A stretch of DNA of 64,000 nt, from assembly GCA_001281695.1 (NCBI GenBank), contig LJIE01000001.1, positions 6,107 to 70,106 on the forward strand, given 5' to 3'. The translations under genes were made by a program, and so were the position numbers. Under the pieces are notes generated by a model, which saw only the letters and a list, made by a program, of their open reading frames with translations, had not been told where the DNA came from and made no database searches. Positions 53,771 through 63,452 of the stretch are shown here, in pieces (the stretch's first letter is position 1; each line of letters begins with the position of its first letter). The DNA is from a bacterium 336/3. GTDB lineage: Bacteria > Bacteroidota > Bacteroidia > Cytophagales > Thermonemataceae.

Positions 53771-55909
53771 ATGATGATTATGAAAAAATTTCTGGTGATT
53801 ATACCTGTGGCTCTGCTTACGGCTGTTGTTTGGAGCTTAGGTTTGTGGAAGAAGAATGCAGATGATACACCCACTGCCAATTTATTCCAAATATCAAAAG
53901 CAAATAAAATTTACTGTACTTTAGATACTAATATTAGTTTACGTCCCAATGGTATATTTGAGAAAAAAGCTACTACAGTTGTCTCTCTTATTGTAAATCG
54001 CCATTTCAAAAGAATGCAATTTGATGATTCTGTTTCTGCTAATATTTTTGATAATTTTATTGAAGAAATTGATGAAAACAAACTTTATCTTTTACAATCA
54101 GATATTGAAGATTTTAAAAAATATCGTCTATCAATAGATGATGAACTTCGTCAAGAAAAAAACAACCTCAATACAGCTTATTATATTTATAATATTTATT
54201 TAAAGCGTGTTTATGAGCGTTTAGAAAGAAATAAACTACTTGTCAAAGAAAAATATGACTTCAGTGCTGATGAATACTACGAAACAGACCGTAAAAAAGT
54301 CGGTTATGCTAAAACCCAAGAAGAAGCTGATAAAGAATGGCGTAAATTATTTAAAAACAGCTTTTTAGAAGCTAAAATGATAGGTGAAGCACCTGAAACT
54401 ACTGTTACAAAACTGGAAAAACGTTATGATACTTTTAAAAAGAATCTAACAAAAACTACTGTTGAAGATGTATTTCAGACATACATGAATGCTTTGGCAA
54501 TGGCTTATGATCCGCATACCAACTATTTTTCGCCTGTAGCAGCCTCTAATTTTAATATGTCTATGAATCGCTCTTTGGAAGGGATTGGAGCAACACTTAC
54601 CAGTGAAAACGATTATGTAACTATCAGAGAAGTTCGTCCTGGTGGTCCTGCCTTCAAGAGTAAAAAGATATTCAAGAATGACCGTATTATTGCTGTAGCT
54701 CAAGGAGATGATAGTGAAATGGTAGATGTCATTGGCTGGAGAGTAGATGAAGCTATTCAATTGATTAGAGGAAAGCAAGGAACAGTTGTTCGCTTAAAAC
54801 TTTTGCCAGCAAGCGAAGGAGCTAATGCCAAACCAATGGAGGTCAGAATGGTAAGAGAAAAAATTACTTTCGAAGAACAATCTTCTACCAAGCAAATTGT
54901 TGAATTTGAGAAAAATAAGAAAAAATATCGCTTTGGAATAATTGGTGTACCCGCATTTTATATCAATTTTGATGAATACAGACAAGGAAAACCTGATTAT
55001 AAAAGTACAACTAATGATGTAAAGAAAATCTTAGAAGAGCTCAAAACTGAAAATGTTGATGGGATTATTGTAGATTTGCGTTATAATGGTGGTGGTTCTT
55101 TGAAAGAGGCTATTGACTTAACAAGTTTGTTTATCAAAGGTGGGGCTGTAGTACAAGTCAAAGATGCTAATGGACGTATCAGCGTTGGTGATACAGACGA
55201 TTTTGAACAAGTATATAATGGACCTTTGCTTGTAATGACAAATCGTTTTAGTGCTTCTGCTTCTGAAATTTTCGCTGGAGCAATTCAAGATTATAAAAGA
55301 GGTATCATTGTAGGTGAAAGCACTTATGGAAAAGGTACTGTTCAGAATATCATGGATTTGAGTAAATATATTGTCTCTGAAAGTAATAATGGCAATGTTG
55401 GTCAGTTAAACTTAACAGTTTCAAAATATTATAGAGCATCTGGAAGTAGTGTTCAAAACAAAGGTGTTATTCCTGATGTACTGTTACCAACTCCTTTTGA
55501 AGATAAAGAATTTAGTGAAGCTTCTTATAAAACATCTCTTCCTTGGGACGAAATAGCTTCTGCAAAAAGCTTTAAGCCCACAAATGAAATATCTGAGAAA
55601 ACTCTTAAAAATATACAAAGTAGCTTCCAAAAACGTATGAAAACAGAGGATGATTTGAAAAAATTAATCGCTGATACTGAAAAATCTCGTAAAAGAAGAC
55701 AAGAAACTAAAATTTCTTTGAATGAAGCAAAAAGGAAAGCAGAAAAAGAAGCTCTCAAAAATGAGAAGAAACTCATAGAAGAAGAGGAAGAAGATGTGAA
55801 CAATGTAAATGATACAAAAAAGCTTGTAGAAAATTTTAATAATTTAAAAGATTTGTATCTAAAAAATGCTATTCAGATTGTTCATGAATTATCTCAAACT
55901 AAAAAATAA
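53771..55909 (+). CDS. C-terminal processing periplasmic protease (Prc/Tsp, S41)
   Basis: A 712-residue protease with an N-terminal signal anchor (FLVIIPVALLTAVVWSL), an N-terminal helical domain, a PDZ domain (GIGATLTSENDYVTIREVRP), the S41 catalytic domain with the serine in FSASASEIFAGAI and the lysine in STYGKGTVQ, and a C-terminal coiled-coil extension rich in K and E. It trims or degrades periplasmic proteins carrying certain C-termini, often acting on peptidoglycan hydrolases. ATGs at 53771, 53774 and 53780 are all possible starts. Confidence 0.91.
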   Translation: MMIMKKFLVIIPVALLTAVVWSLGLWKKNADDTPTANLFQISKANKIYCTLDTNISLRPNGIFEKKATTVVSLIVNRHFKRMQFDDSVSANIFDNFIEEIDENKLYLLQSDIEDFKKYRLSIDDELRQEKNNLNTAYYIYNIYLKRVYERLERNKLLVKEKYDFSADEYYETDRKKVGYAKTQEEADKEWRKLFKNSFLEAKMIGEAPETTVTKLEKRYDTFKKNLTKTTVEDVFQTYMNALAMAYDPHTNYFSPVAASNFNMSMNRSLEGIGATLTSENDYVTIREVRPGGPAFKSKKIFKNDRIIAVAQGDDSEMVDVIGWRVDEAIQLIRGKQGTVVRLKLLPASEGANAKPMEVRMVREKITFEEQSSTKQIVEFEKNKKKYRFGIIGVPAFYINFDEYRQGKPDYKSTTNDVKKILEELKTENVDGIIVDLRYNGGGSLKEAIDLTSLFIKGGAVVQVKDANGRISVGDTDDFEQVYNGPLLVMTNRFSASASEIFAGAIQDYKRGIIVGESTYGKGTVQNIMDLSKYIVSESNNGNVGQLNLTVSKYYRASGSSVQNKGVIPDVLLPTPFEDKEFSEASYKTSLPWDEIASAKSFKPTNEISEKTLKNIQSSFQKRMKTEDDLKKLIADTEKSRKRRQETKISLNEAKRKAEKEALKNEKKLIEEEEEDVNNVNDTKKLVENFNNLKDLYLKNAIQIVHELSQTKK

Positions 55910-55942
55910 ATATCAATCTATCACAATTAAATTTCAATTTGC

Positions 55943-56755
55943 ATGAAAAAAATTAGTTTTTTATTGGTTGCATTGTTAGCCTTATCTTCTATGAGTTATG
56001 CTCAAAAGGAAAAGAAAGAGAAAAAGAAGAAAAAAAATAAAACTGAAGCCTCAAATGGTAAAGTTGTATTACGTTATAAATTAAAAAAGGGTGATGTTTT
56101 TACACAAGTAATGGAATCTAACCAGAAAATAACCATTCCTTCTATGTCTATGGAAATGCCTATGGCACAATCTTATACATTTAAAAACAATGTAACAGAT
56201 GTGGATGCTACAGGTAATATTACCACTGAAATGACCTACGAAAAAATCTATTCAAAACAAGCAAACCCTATGACAGGTGCAGAAGTAGAGTTTGACTCTG
56301 ATGATGAGAAAAAACAACCTGCTGAACTTGCGAACCTTAAAGAAATGAAAGGTAAGAAAGTTTCAACAACAACGGCTCCCAATGGCAAAATCACAAATGT
56401 TAGTGATGAAGCTGCTAAGCAAGCTATCAATAGTATGAGTAATGAATTTCCTGAAACACCATTAGGAGTTGGTGATACGTGGGAAAGAACAAGTGAAAAT
56501 AAAAGCCAAGTTGGTGTTTTAGTTACAAAATCAACCTATAAAGTTGTAGAGCGTAAAGATGGTAAAATGACTGTAGAAGTAGCTAGTACAATTTCACAAG
56601 ATGGTAAAGAAGCAGGTACACAAACTGGTAAAATGATTATAGAAGAAAATACTGGTGTTATTTTGGAAGCTAATATGACTCAAAAAATGAGCGTATCTGC
56701 TCAAGGAATGGATGTAGTTGTAGATGGTACTTCGAAAATCACAACAAAAAAATAA
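55943..56755 (+). CDS. Periplasmic DUF6263-like protein
   Basis: A 270-residue exported protein: signal peptide ending SMSYAQ, a very lysine-rich linker (residues 22-36), then a beta-rich domain (VVLRYKLKKGDVFTQVMES; TPLGVGDTWER; MIIEENTGVILEANMTQKMS). The strand pattern and the GVGDTW motif match, as I recall it, the DUF6263 family of Bacteroidota, which has no known function. It lies 33 bases after the protease gene on the same strand, so it may be in the same transcript. Confidence 0.72.
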   Translation: MKKISFLLVALLALSSMSYAQKEKKEKKKKKNKTEASNGKVVLRYKLKKGDVFTQVMESNQKITIPSMSMEMPMAQSYTFKNNVTDVDATGNITTEMTYEKIYSKQANPMTGAEVEFDSDDEKKQPAELANLKEMKGKKVSTTTAPNGKITNVSDEAAKQAINSMSNEFPETPLGVGDTWERTSENKSQVGVLVTKSTYKVVERKDGKMTVEVASTISQDGKEAGTQTGKMIIEENTGVILEANMTQKMSVSAQGMDVVVDGTSKITTKK

Positions 56756-56778
56756 TTTCAATTATAAAATCTTCACAT

Positions 56779-56808
56779 AAAAGGGCATTTAAAAATGCCC
56801 TTTTATTT
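56779..56808. terminator. Bidirectional terminator before the kinase gene
   Basis: AAAAGGGCATTT and AAATGCCCTTTT pair with a very short loop, between converging genes; it overlaps the kinase stop codon at 56803. Confidence 0.83.
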
Positions 56809-58248
56809 TACTCTTTCCAAATCGTTAGAGTCTATCCAACCACTTGTTTTTTTACTATTATAAATAAAGTGTGTAAATACAAAACTCCCTTTTGTTTCCT
56901 CAGCCAATATAAATTGTCCTGCAACTAAATAAGCGTTTGTTGGGTTTTCATAGTTTGCATCTAAATAAAAATAGGCTTGCGGGCTTATTACCTTATAGAC
57001 AGGTTTTACATGGTCGGCTATATAATGTTTAAATATAAAACCTTCTTTATCGTTATATCGAACTCGTACCCAATCAGGCTGATTACTCTCACTCAAAACA
57101 TAAACAGCATCTCCATAAGGAATTGTAGCTATTACACTTCCTGTTTGTGGAAAACTTCGTAAATTTAGGTTTGTAGAAGTAACATACATTTTAACACCGT
57201 CTTCCTTTGGTTTCTCTTCTTTTCCTTCATTACTCAGAAATTGTTCTTTTACAAAATTGCTGATAGGCTCATAAAAAACAACTACTGTAGCAATTAAAAC
57301 AACCCATACCCCTAGAGCAAAATACCATTTCTTTAGACTTTTTTTGGTTTCTAACTTTTCGGGTACTATTTTATTTTCAACTTTCTGAATTGGAGGAATA
57401 GACGTTTTAGTCTCTTTTTCAATGGATATGGGGTTGTCTAATGCCTTTATAATATCCAATGCTGTTGCAAATCGGTCTTGTGGATTACGTTGTAAACATG
57501 TCTGCAAAACGAAAATAGAAGGATCAGAAATATCCTCTTTTAAAGCTTGTATATCAACAAAATCCTTATTAACAATAGTATCATAAATAGTATATTCTGA
57601 TGTAAGTTGCTCCAAAGGATATTTCCCTGTAAGCATCACATAATACATCAGACCTAAAGAATATATATCTGTTCTGTGGGTAATATCTTTATCTCCTCTT
57701 ACTTGTTCAGGACTCATAAAATAAATAGAACCCATTCTCATACCCGTTTTTGTCAAATGTCTTGATTCTCCAGAAAGCATTTTTGCTATTCCAAAATCTA
57801 GGATTTTTACCTTATTATCAGGAGTAATAATAAAATTTGAAGGTTTTATATCTCTGTGTACAATTCCTTGACTATGAGCATATGCCAATGCTTCAGCAAT
57901 TTGGCGTAAAATATCTTTAGCTTTCGTTTCAGGAATTTTTCCATTTTGCTTAATTAAATCATCTATAACAACCCCTTCTGCATATTCCATTACCAAAAAG
58001 GCTTCATCTCCTTCTTCAATATAATCGTATAAAGCCACAATGTTAGAGTGATTCAGTCTAGCAAGGGCTGAAGCTTCATTTTTGAAACGTTCTTTAATTT
58101 GTATATTTTTGGAAAGCTGAGGGTTTAAAACCTTGATGGCTGCTTTTCTTTCTTGCATAAGAACATGGTGGGCTTTATAGACTGTGCCCATTCCTCCTTC
58201 TCCTATTACGCTTTCTATGATATAATTTTGTATTTTTCTGCCTTGCAT
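56803..58248 (-). CDS. Membrane Ser/Thr protein kinase with SH3b sensor domain
   Basis: A 481-residue Hanks-type kinase: glycine loop GEGGMGTVYKA, catalytic K39 in AAIKVL, HRD motif VHRDIKPSNFI, DFG in ILDFGIAKML and the SPEQ motif. After the kinase domain come a linker, one membrane helix (FALGVWVVLIATVVVF, about residues 330-345), and a periplasmic SH3b domain (STNLNLRSFPQTGSVIATIPY). PASTA domains, usual in Gram-positive homologues, are absent. The order ruvC-PP2C-kinase on this strand makes the PP2C its likely partner phosphatase. Confidence 0.9.
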   Translation of the reverse strand: MQGRKIQNYIIESVIGEGGMGTVYKAHHVLMQERKAAIKVLNPQLSKNIQIKERFKNEASALARLNHSNIVALYDYIEEGDEAFLVMEYAEGVVIDDLIKQNGKIPETKAKDILRQIAEALAYAHSQGIVHRDIKPSNFIITPDNKVKILDFGIAKMLSGESRHLTKTGMRMGSIYFMSPEQVRGDKDITHRTDIYSLGLMYYVMLTGKYPLEQLTSEYTIYDTIVNKDFVDIQALKEDISDPSIFVLQTCLQRNPQDRFATALDIIKALDNPISIEKETKTSIPPIQKVENKIVPEKLETKKSLKKWYFALGVWVVLIATVVVFYEPISNFVKEQFLSNEGKEEKPKEDGVKMYVTSTNLNLRSFPQTGSVIATIPYGDAVYVLSESNQPDWVRVRYNDKEGFIFKHYIADHVKPVYKVISPQAYFYLDANYENPTNAYLVAGQFILAEETKGSFVFTHFIYNSKKTSGWIDSNDLERVK

Positions 58249-58269
58249 AACGATTCGTCCATTATATCT

Positions 58270-59418
58270 TTACTTCTTATTCTTCGTGGTATTAGTTTTC
58301 TCTTTGGTTACAGATTTTTCTGTTTTATTCTCTTGTTTCGCCTTTTTGATAGAATCTTTTTTCAATGAATCCATTTTAATTTTTTCTCTTTCTATTGCTT
58401 TTTCTTCATCATACAAACTTCTCTTACTTGTATCTTTTTGGATAATTGTTGAATCCTCCATTTTTTTTGCCTTTTCTACAAATGGATTCTTATTTTGAAT
58501 ATACCAGACCCCAAAAGTCACAATACCTATTAAAAGCAATATAGCAGGAAAAAATTTCTTTATATTTTGACTCTGAGTATTTATCTTTTTTTCTGAAGGT
58601 TCTTCATTCTGACTTTTTACTTTTTGAAAAGGCAAAATAGTTTTTTTTCTATTTTGTGCATAAAATCGTATCAGTTGAACAGTTATATTATCGTAGCCAC
58701 CTGCTTGTTTAGCACTTTCTATCAAGTTTTTTGTTCTCTGCAAAATATTTTGAGTATTATCAGCAATGATATTTTGAATTTGAGTATCTAAAATCATGCT
58801 ATTCAAGCCATCAGAGCATAATAATAGTACATCATTATCAGCAGGGAGAATTGCTGAAATTCCTACTTCTGGCTCAACTACATTATTTACACCTAAAGCC
58901 CTTAAGATTTCATTTTTTCGGGGATGGCTTTCCGCTTCCAAATCAGTGATGATTCCATTATCCACCAATTGTTGTACAAAAGAGTGATCTTTGGTTATTC
59001 TATGTAGTTTCTGTGTTTCTTGTTCATACAAATACAATCTACTATCACCTACATGCACATAAAATACTTGATTATCCCTAATGAGTGCAACAACAAGTGT
59101 TGTTCCCATTCCTGCATATTCAGCATATTTTTGAGCAGTTTCAAAGATTATTTTATTTGCTTCAATTGTAGCTTTTTGCAAAGCATCTGGTGGGTTTGCA
59201 TGATAGCCTTCTGTAAAATATCTTTTAAAGACTTCTACTGCCAGTTGTGAAGCTTTTTCACCAGCCTGATGTCCACCCATTCCATCACAAACCACAAAAA
59301 GGTGTCCATTTTGGGTCTGAAAATAACCCAAATAATCTTCATTGTTATCTCTTTTACAACCAACATCTGTAGCATTACCAAACTCAAAATTTTTGAGTTC
59401 TTGGGTATTTGTTTCCAT
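58270..59418 (-). CDS. PP2C-family Ser/Thr phosphatase with C-terminal membrane helix
   Basis: A 382-residue metal-dependent phosphatase: RDNNEDYLGYF, VVCDGMGGHQAGE, GDSRLYLYEQ, LLCSDGLNSMI and GGYDNITVQLI hold the metal ligands. A membrane helix near residue 290-310 (FFPAILLLIGIVTFGVWYI) is followed by a lysine-rich tail. It is the natural counterpart of the neighbouring membrane kinase, 21 bases downstream on the same strand. Its ATG is one base from the ruvC stop. Confidence 0.92.
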   Translation of the reverse strand: METNTQELKNFEFGNATDVGCKRDNNEDYLGYFQTQNGHLFVVCDGMGGHQAGEKASQLAVEVFKRYFTEGYHANPPDALQKATIEANKIIFETAQKYAEYAGMGTTLVVALIRDNQVFYVHVGDSRLYLYEQETQKLHRITKDHSFVQQLVDNGIITDLEAESHPRKNEILRALGVNNVVEPEVGISAILPADNDVLLLCSDGLNSMILDTQIQNIIADNTQNILQRTKNLIESAKQAGGYDNITVQLIRFYAQNRKKTILPFQKVKSQNEEPSEKKINTQSQNIKKFFPAILLLIGIVTFGVWYIQNKNPFVEKAKKMEDSTIIQKDTSKRSLYDEEKAIEREKIKMDSLKKDSIKKAKQENKTEKSVTKEKTNTTKNKK

Positions 59419-59419
59419 T

Positions 59420-60001
59420 TTATTCTGTCTTTTTCTTTATTTTCTTTTTTACTTTATCTGGGTTTTCTTTCAGAAAATCGCCCCACCCTTTGGCTTTATT
59501 AGTTTTTACACCACCCTGATAATGATGGCAAAGGGCTACACCCAAAGCATCAGAAGCATCTAACAAAGTATTATCTGCAAATTTTATTTTTAAAATTTTT
59601 TCAAGCATAACAGCCAAATCTTCTTTGGAAGCTGTACCTGTGCCTGTAACAGATTGTTTTACCTTACGTGGAGCATATTCAGTAATAGGAATTTCTCGCA
59701 TGAGGGCAGCCGTCATGGCTACGCCTTGAGCTCTTCCTAATTTCAGCATAGACTGAACATTTTTTCCATAAAAAGGGGCTTCTAAAGCTACTTCATCTGG
59801 TAAAAATTCATCTACAATTTGTGTTACTCTTTCAAATATCTTTTTAAGTTTAATCTCTTGATTTGTATATTTTTCTAAATTTATTACACCATATTGTAAT
59901 ACCTCTATATTTTTACCCAATACCTTAATAACTGCATATCCCATAATACGAGTACCAGGGTCAATACCCAAAATAATTTTTTCAGTTTCTATATTCTTCA
60001 A
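59420..60001 (-). CDS. ruvC: Holliday junction endonuclease RuvC
   Basis: Resolves Holliday junctions by symmetric nicking. The 193-residue protein has the catalytic aspartate in ILGIDPGTRIMGYA, the glutamate in VALEAPFYGKNVQSM and the terminal DASDALGVALCHH motif with two aspartates. The C-terminal 25 residues are lysine-rich. It is first in an apparent ruvC-PP2C-kinase transcription unit, which is an unusual neighbourhood; ruvA and ruvB are not present here. Confidence 0.95.
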   Translation of the reverse strand: MKNIETEKIILGIDPGTRIMGYAVIKVLGKNIEVLQYGVINLEKYTNQEIKLKKIFERVTQIVDEFLPDEVALEAPFYGKNVQSMLKLGRAQGVAMTAALMREIPITEYAPRKVKQSVTGTGTASKEDLAVMLEKILKIKFADNTLLDASDALGVALCHHYQGGVKTNKAKGWGDFLKENPDKVKKKIKKKTE

Positions 60002-60015
60002 TGTTGTATGGATTA

Positions 60016-60050
60016 AGAAAAAGAGCCTTTGTAGATTCTACAAAGGCTTG
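60016..60050 (-). terminator. Terminator of sppA
   Basis: AGCCTTTGTAG and CTACAAAGGCT form an 11-base stem with loop ATT; the minus strand continues CTTTTTC. It lies just after the sppA stop at 60053. Confidence 0.83.
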
Positions 60051-60052
60051 TA

Positions 60053-61798
60053 TTAACGAATGACCAAATCAAATGGCAAGCGAGCTTGAACACCTTGTAG
60101 ATTTTTTATTTTTTGAAGAGTTTTATAGTATAAGTATGTTTCTTCTCCCAATTGCTCTTTAATGAGAGCTTCTTCTTTACTTTTACCACTTAGTTTACTA
60201 AAAAAATCTTGTTGTACTGGATAATATTTAGGTTGATACTCTGTAACTTTTGCTCTTTTTGCAGCAATTTCAATAGCAACATCCAAACCTCCAATTACAT
60301 CTACCAATCCATTTTCTTTGGCTTGGCTACCAGACCATACTCTTCCTGAAGCAATTTTTTTCAAATTCTCTACACTCATTTTGCGTCCTTGAGCAGCTTT
60401 GGTTGTGAAAGTTTCGTAGCCTCGTTCCACATTTTCTTGGATAATTTGTCTTTCTTGTGGTGTCATTGAACGAACAGGGTTTCCAATATCAGAATATTTT
60501 CCTGTAGTTACTCTATCTGTTGTTACGCCTATTTTATTTTTCAGTAGGTTTTCAGCATTGAAAAGTACACCAAAAATACCAATAGAACCTGTAATTGTAT
60601 TTTCTTGAGCTACAATCGTATCGCAAGCCATTGCCATATAATATCCTCCTGATGCTGCTACATTTGACATAGAAGCAATTACGGGTTTTTCTTTTCTTGT
60701 AAGCATGATTTCTCTCCACATCACATCAGATGCCAAAGCACTCCCCCCTGGTGAATTGATACGCAAAACAATAGCTTTTACTTTATCATCTTTACGAAGT
60801 TTACGAAGCTCATTTACAATTGTTTCTGAGCCTATACTTTCATCTGTACTCTTTCCACTGTTGATATCTCCTTCTGCAAACAACACAGCTATCTTGTTTT
60901 TATAGTATTTGGATTCAATCGATTTATAATAAGTATTTACTGTTATAAATTTAATTTTCTCTTTTTTATCAACTTTTAAATCTTTTCTTAAAATTTCTAA
61001 AATCTCATCTTCATAACCTATATTCGTAATTAGTTGATGAGTAATAGCATCTTCTGGTTTACGAACAAGCATCGAATCAGAGATTTGGCGTAATTTAGCA
61101 ACATCTATTTTGCGTGAAGCTGAAATATCTTTCAAGTAAACATCATAAATAGCATTTAGATAAGATGTAACCTGTAAACGATTGGCTTCGCTCATTTTAT
61201 CTAACATCAGAGGCTCAATAGCACTTTTAAACTCTCCCACTCTGAAAATTTCAGGCTTTACCTCTAATTTTTCAAGTACACCCTTAATAAATGGCACTTC
61301 TGAGTATAAACCATTAAATTCTACCAAACCAATAGGATTCAGATATATTTTATCAGCTACCGAAGACAAATAATAAGCCCCTTCAGTATAATATTCGCCA
61401 TAAGCATAAATAAACTTATTCGATTTTTTGAAATCTACCAAAGCATCTCTAATTTCTTTAAGGGCTGCATAACCACTTGAAACTCCTTCAGTATTGATAT
61501 AAATGCCTTTTATTTTTTTATCATTTTTAGCATTCCTAATGGATTGCACTACTTCTAACAAACCTAATTTAGCAGGTGTATTGTTAAGTGGCAAATTTAA
61601 TCCTTCAAAAGGATCTTCAGTACTTCTTTCTGCCAAAGGTCTTGAAAGGTTTAACATCAAAACACTATTTTCTTCTACATCAGGCTTTTCCGAAGACGAA
61701 AAGGAAGAACTAATACCCATTAATATAAAAATCCCTATTAAACAAAACAAGAATAACCCTACAAGGGTAGCACCTACAAATTTCAAAAATTGTACCAT
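60053..61798 (-). CDS. sppA: Signal peptide peptidase SppA, 67K type
   Basis: A 581-residue inner membrane serine protease that clears signal peptides. N-terminal membrane helix (residues 5-30), then two repeated S49/ClpP-like domains. The catalytic lysine region is AYYLSSVADKIYLNP in the first repeat and the serine is in SNVAASGGYYMAM in the second; both halves are intact, so the enzyme is of the 67 kDa class and not the short class. It stands alone with a strong terminator. A TAnnTTTG-like box (TAGATTTG, minus strand, 61801-61808) sits right before the ATG, so the leader would be very short. Confidence 0.93.
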   Translation of the reverse strand: MVQFLKFVGATLVGLFLFCLIGIFILMGISSSFSSSEKPDVEENSVLMLNLSRPLAERSTEDPFEGLNLPLNNTPAKLGLLEVVQSIRNAKNDKKIKGIYINTEGVSSGYAALKEIRDALVDFKKSNKFIYAYGEYYTEGAYYLSSVADKIYLNPIGLVEFNGLYSEVPFIKGVLEKLEVKPEIFRVGEFKSAIEPLMLDKMSEANRLQVTSYLNAIYDVYLKDISASRKIDVAKLRQISDSMLVRKPEDAITHQLITNIGYEDEILEILRKDLKVDKKEKIKFITVNTYYKSIESKYYKNKIAVLFAEGDINSGKSTDESIGSETIVNELRKLRKDDKVKAIVLRINSPGGSALASDVMWREIMLTRKEKPVIASMSNVAASGGYYMAMACDTIVAQENTITGSIGIFGVLFNAENLLKNKIGVTTDRVTTGKYSDIGNPVRSMTPQERQIIQENVERGYETFTTKAAQGRKMSVENLKKIASGRVWSGSQAKENGLVDVIGGLDVAIEIAAKRAKVTEYQPKYYPVQQDFFSKLSGKSKEEALIKEQLGEETYLYYKTLQKIKNLQGVQARLPFDLVIR

Positions 61799-61869
61799 AG
61801 CAAATCTAAATTTTAATACTTTAATTCAAAACGTTAGAAGGAAACAAAAAGTATGATTTGAAAAATATT

Positions 61870-63324
61870 TTATGTTTCCACAAAACGTCTTTTACCTCCT
61901 ACCACTACACAAGGAAAGCCAAATAAACAATTATCTTTTATTTTTTCTGCTACAATTTCTGGCACCATTTCTTCCCAACCAGGTTCGCCAGTCCGAATCA
62001 TGGCAAGTACTTTTTCGGAGTAGATATGAAGTACATCTTCATCATAATCTACAATATCTGTGATTTTTCCATTTACCCTTAAATATTCCAAAAGAGGTCT
62101 TAAGAGTGGTGGTACATCAAAGTTTTCAAAAGTTTGGGGTATTCCATCTTGTAGATATGGGTACACATATACATGTAAATCATTGATAAACAACCTACTA
62201 AAAGCCTCTAAAACTCCTCCTCTAAGTTTTTCGTATCGAGTTGCATCACAGAGTTGCTCTAGAAGCAATCTGCCAACTACTATTGCAATCTTTTTACGTG
62301 TTAACTGAGAAATATAGGCAATAAGTTTATCTGGTTCTTGGAAATTAGAAATCATTACATTTTGTCCAAGTGTACACAAAATATCTACTCTGTCTAGAAA
62401 ATCTTGAATATCAATATCACTATTATTACCACCTGCTTGTTTAAGGTCTTGGAGTGTCAATTCTGCTAAAACAACTGTTTTTTGATGTTCTTCAGGAGGT
62501 AAATCAGTTAAAAATTGTCTTCTGGACTTTCTAAACATATCCATATTTACATGGGTAATAGGTCTGAATCGTCCACGCAGTACCAATACATTTTTTTTGT
62601 ATAAAGCATCTGCTGGTTGTAGCATTTCTGCTTGTGGATTAAATATGGCTGCATCCGCTAAACCATATAAAACCATTTTCAAAGTAACAAGTCGGTTATC
62701 AATTTCCTCAAAATCAGGACCTTCAAAACGAATCATGTCAATTTCAATTCTTTCTCTTGAAAGATTATCCATCAAAGAAAGTAAAAAATCATCAGGGTTT
62801 TTTGAATGAAAGAAGCAAGCATAAATTAGGTTTACACCTAAAATACCATACGCTTGTTGTTGAAGAATGGCATCTTTATCGTTCATACGTACATGAACAA
62901 TTACATCACTAGGCGGACTTTGTGGTTTGAGTTGGAAACGAACGCCCAACCAGCCTTGTCCTTGTACAGTTTTAGAAAAATTGATAGTTGTAACTGTATC
63001 TGCAAAAGCAAAAAAAGTAGTTTTATCGCCTCTTTGCTCTCCCAAACGCATTTCGAGCAGGCTATATTCTTTTGCAAGCATTTTTACCAAACGAGGCTCA
63101 CAAACATAACGTCCACTTTCTTCTTTGCCATAAATTGCATCACTAAAGGTCATGTCATAAGCCGACATAGTTTTGGCCACTGTTCCTGATGCTCCTCCAG
63201 CTTTAAAAAATATAGCTGCTGTTTCTTGCCCTGCTCCAATTTCAGCAAAAGAGCCATAAATAGAAGAGTCTAAATTAATTGTGAGGGCTTTTTGCCTTGT
63301 ACTGGTTAGCTTTTCGTCTTCCAT
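61870..63324 (-). CDS. Large conserved protein, uncharacterised
   Basis: A 484-residue soluble protein with no signal peptide. I recognise it as a family found across several bacterial phyla that databases often name nicotinate-nucleotide adenylyltransferase or TonB-dependent receptor, though neither label is supported here: there is no HxGH nucleotidyltransferase motif and no barrel. Strongly conserved stretches are YGSFAEIGAGQETAAIFF, KTMSAYDMTFSDAIYG, HVNMDMFRKSRRQFL and PGWEEMVPEIVAEKI. The even length and conserved blocks suggest an enzyme. It stands alone and no clear promoter was found. Confidence 0.85.
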   Translation of the reverse strand: MEDEKLTSTRQKALTINLDSSIYGSFAEIGAGQETAAIFFKAGGASGTVAKTMSAYDMTFSDAIYGKEESGRYVCEPRLVKMLAKEYSLLEMRLGEQRGDKTTFFAFADTVTTINFSKTVQGQGWLGVRFQLKPQSPPSDVIVHVRMNDKDAILQQQAYGILGVNLIYACFFHSKNPDDFLLSLMDNLSRERIEIDMIRFEGPDFEEIDNRLVTLKMVLYGLADAAIFNPQAEMLQPADALYKKNVLVLRGRFRPITHVNMDMFRKSRRQFLTDLPPEEHQKTVVLAELTLQDLKQAGGNNSDIDIQDFLDRVDILCTLGQNVMISNFQEPDKLIAYISQLTRKKIAIVVGRLLLEQLCDATRYEKLRGGVLEAFSRLFINDLHVYVYPYLQDGIPQTFENFDVPPLLRPLLEYLRVNGKITDIVDYDEDVLHIYSEKVLAMIRTGEPGWEEMVPEIVAEKIKDNCLFGFPCVVVGGKRRFVET

Positions 63325-63452
63325 ACCAAAAGTTTAGATTTTTCTTAAATTTACACAAAAGCACAAGAATAATACAAATTTTATGCACTAAAATTCTAGT
63401 TTTAGAGTTAAATTTAAAGATTTAAGAATCTATTAAACAACTATCATAATCC

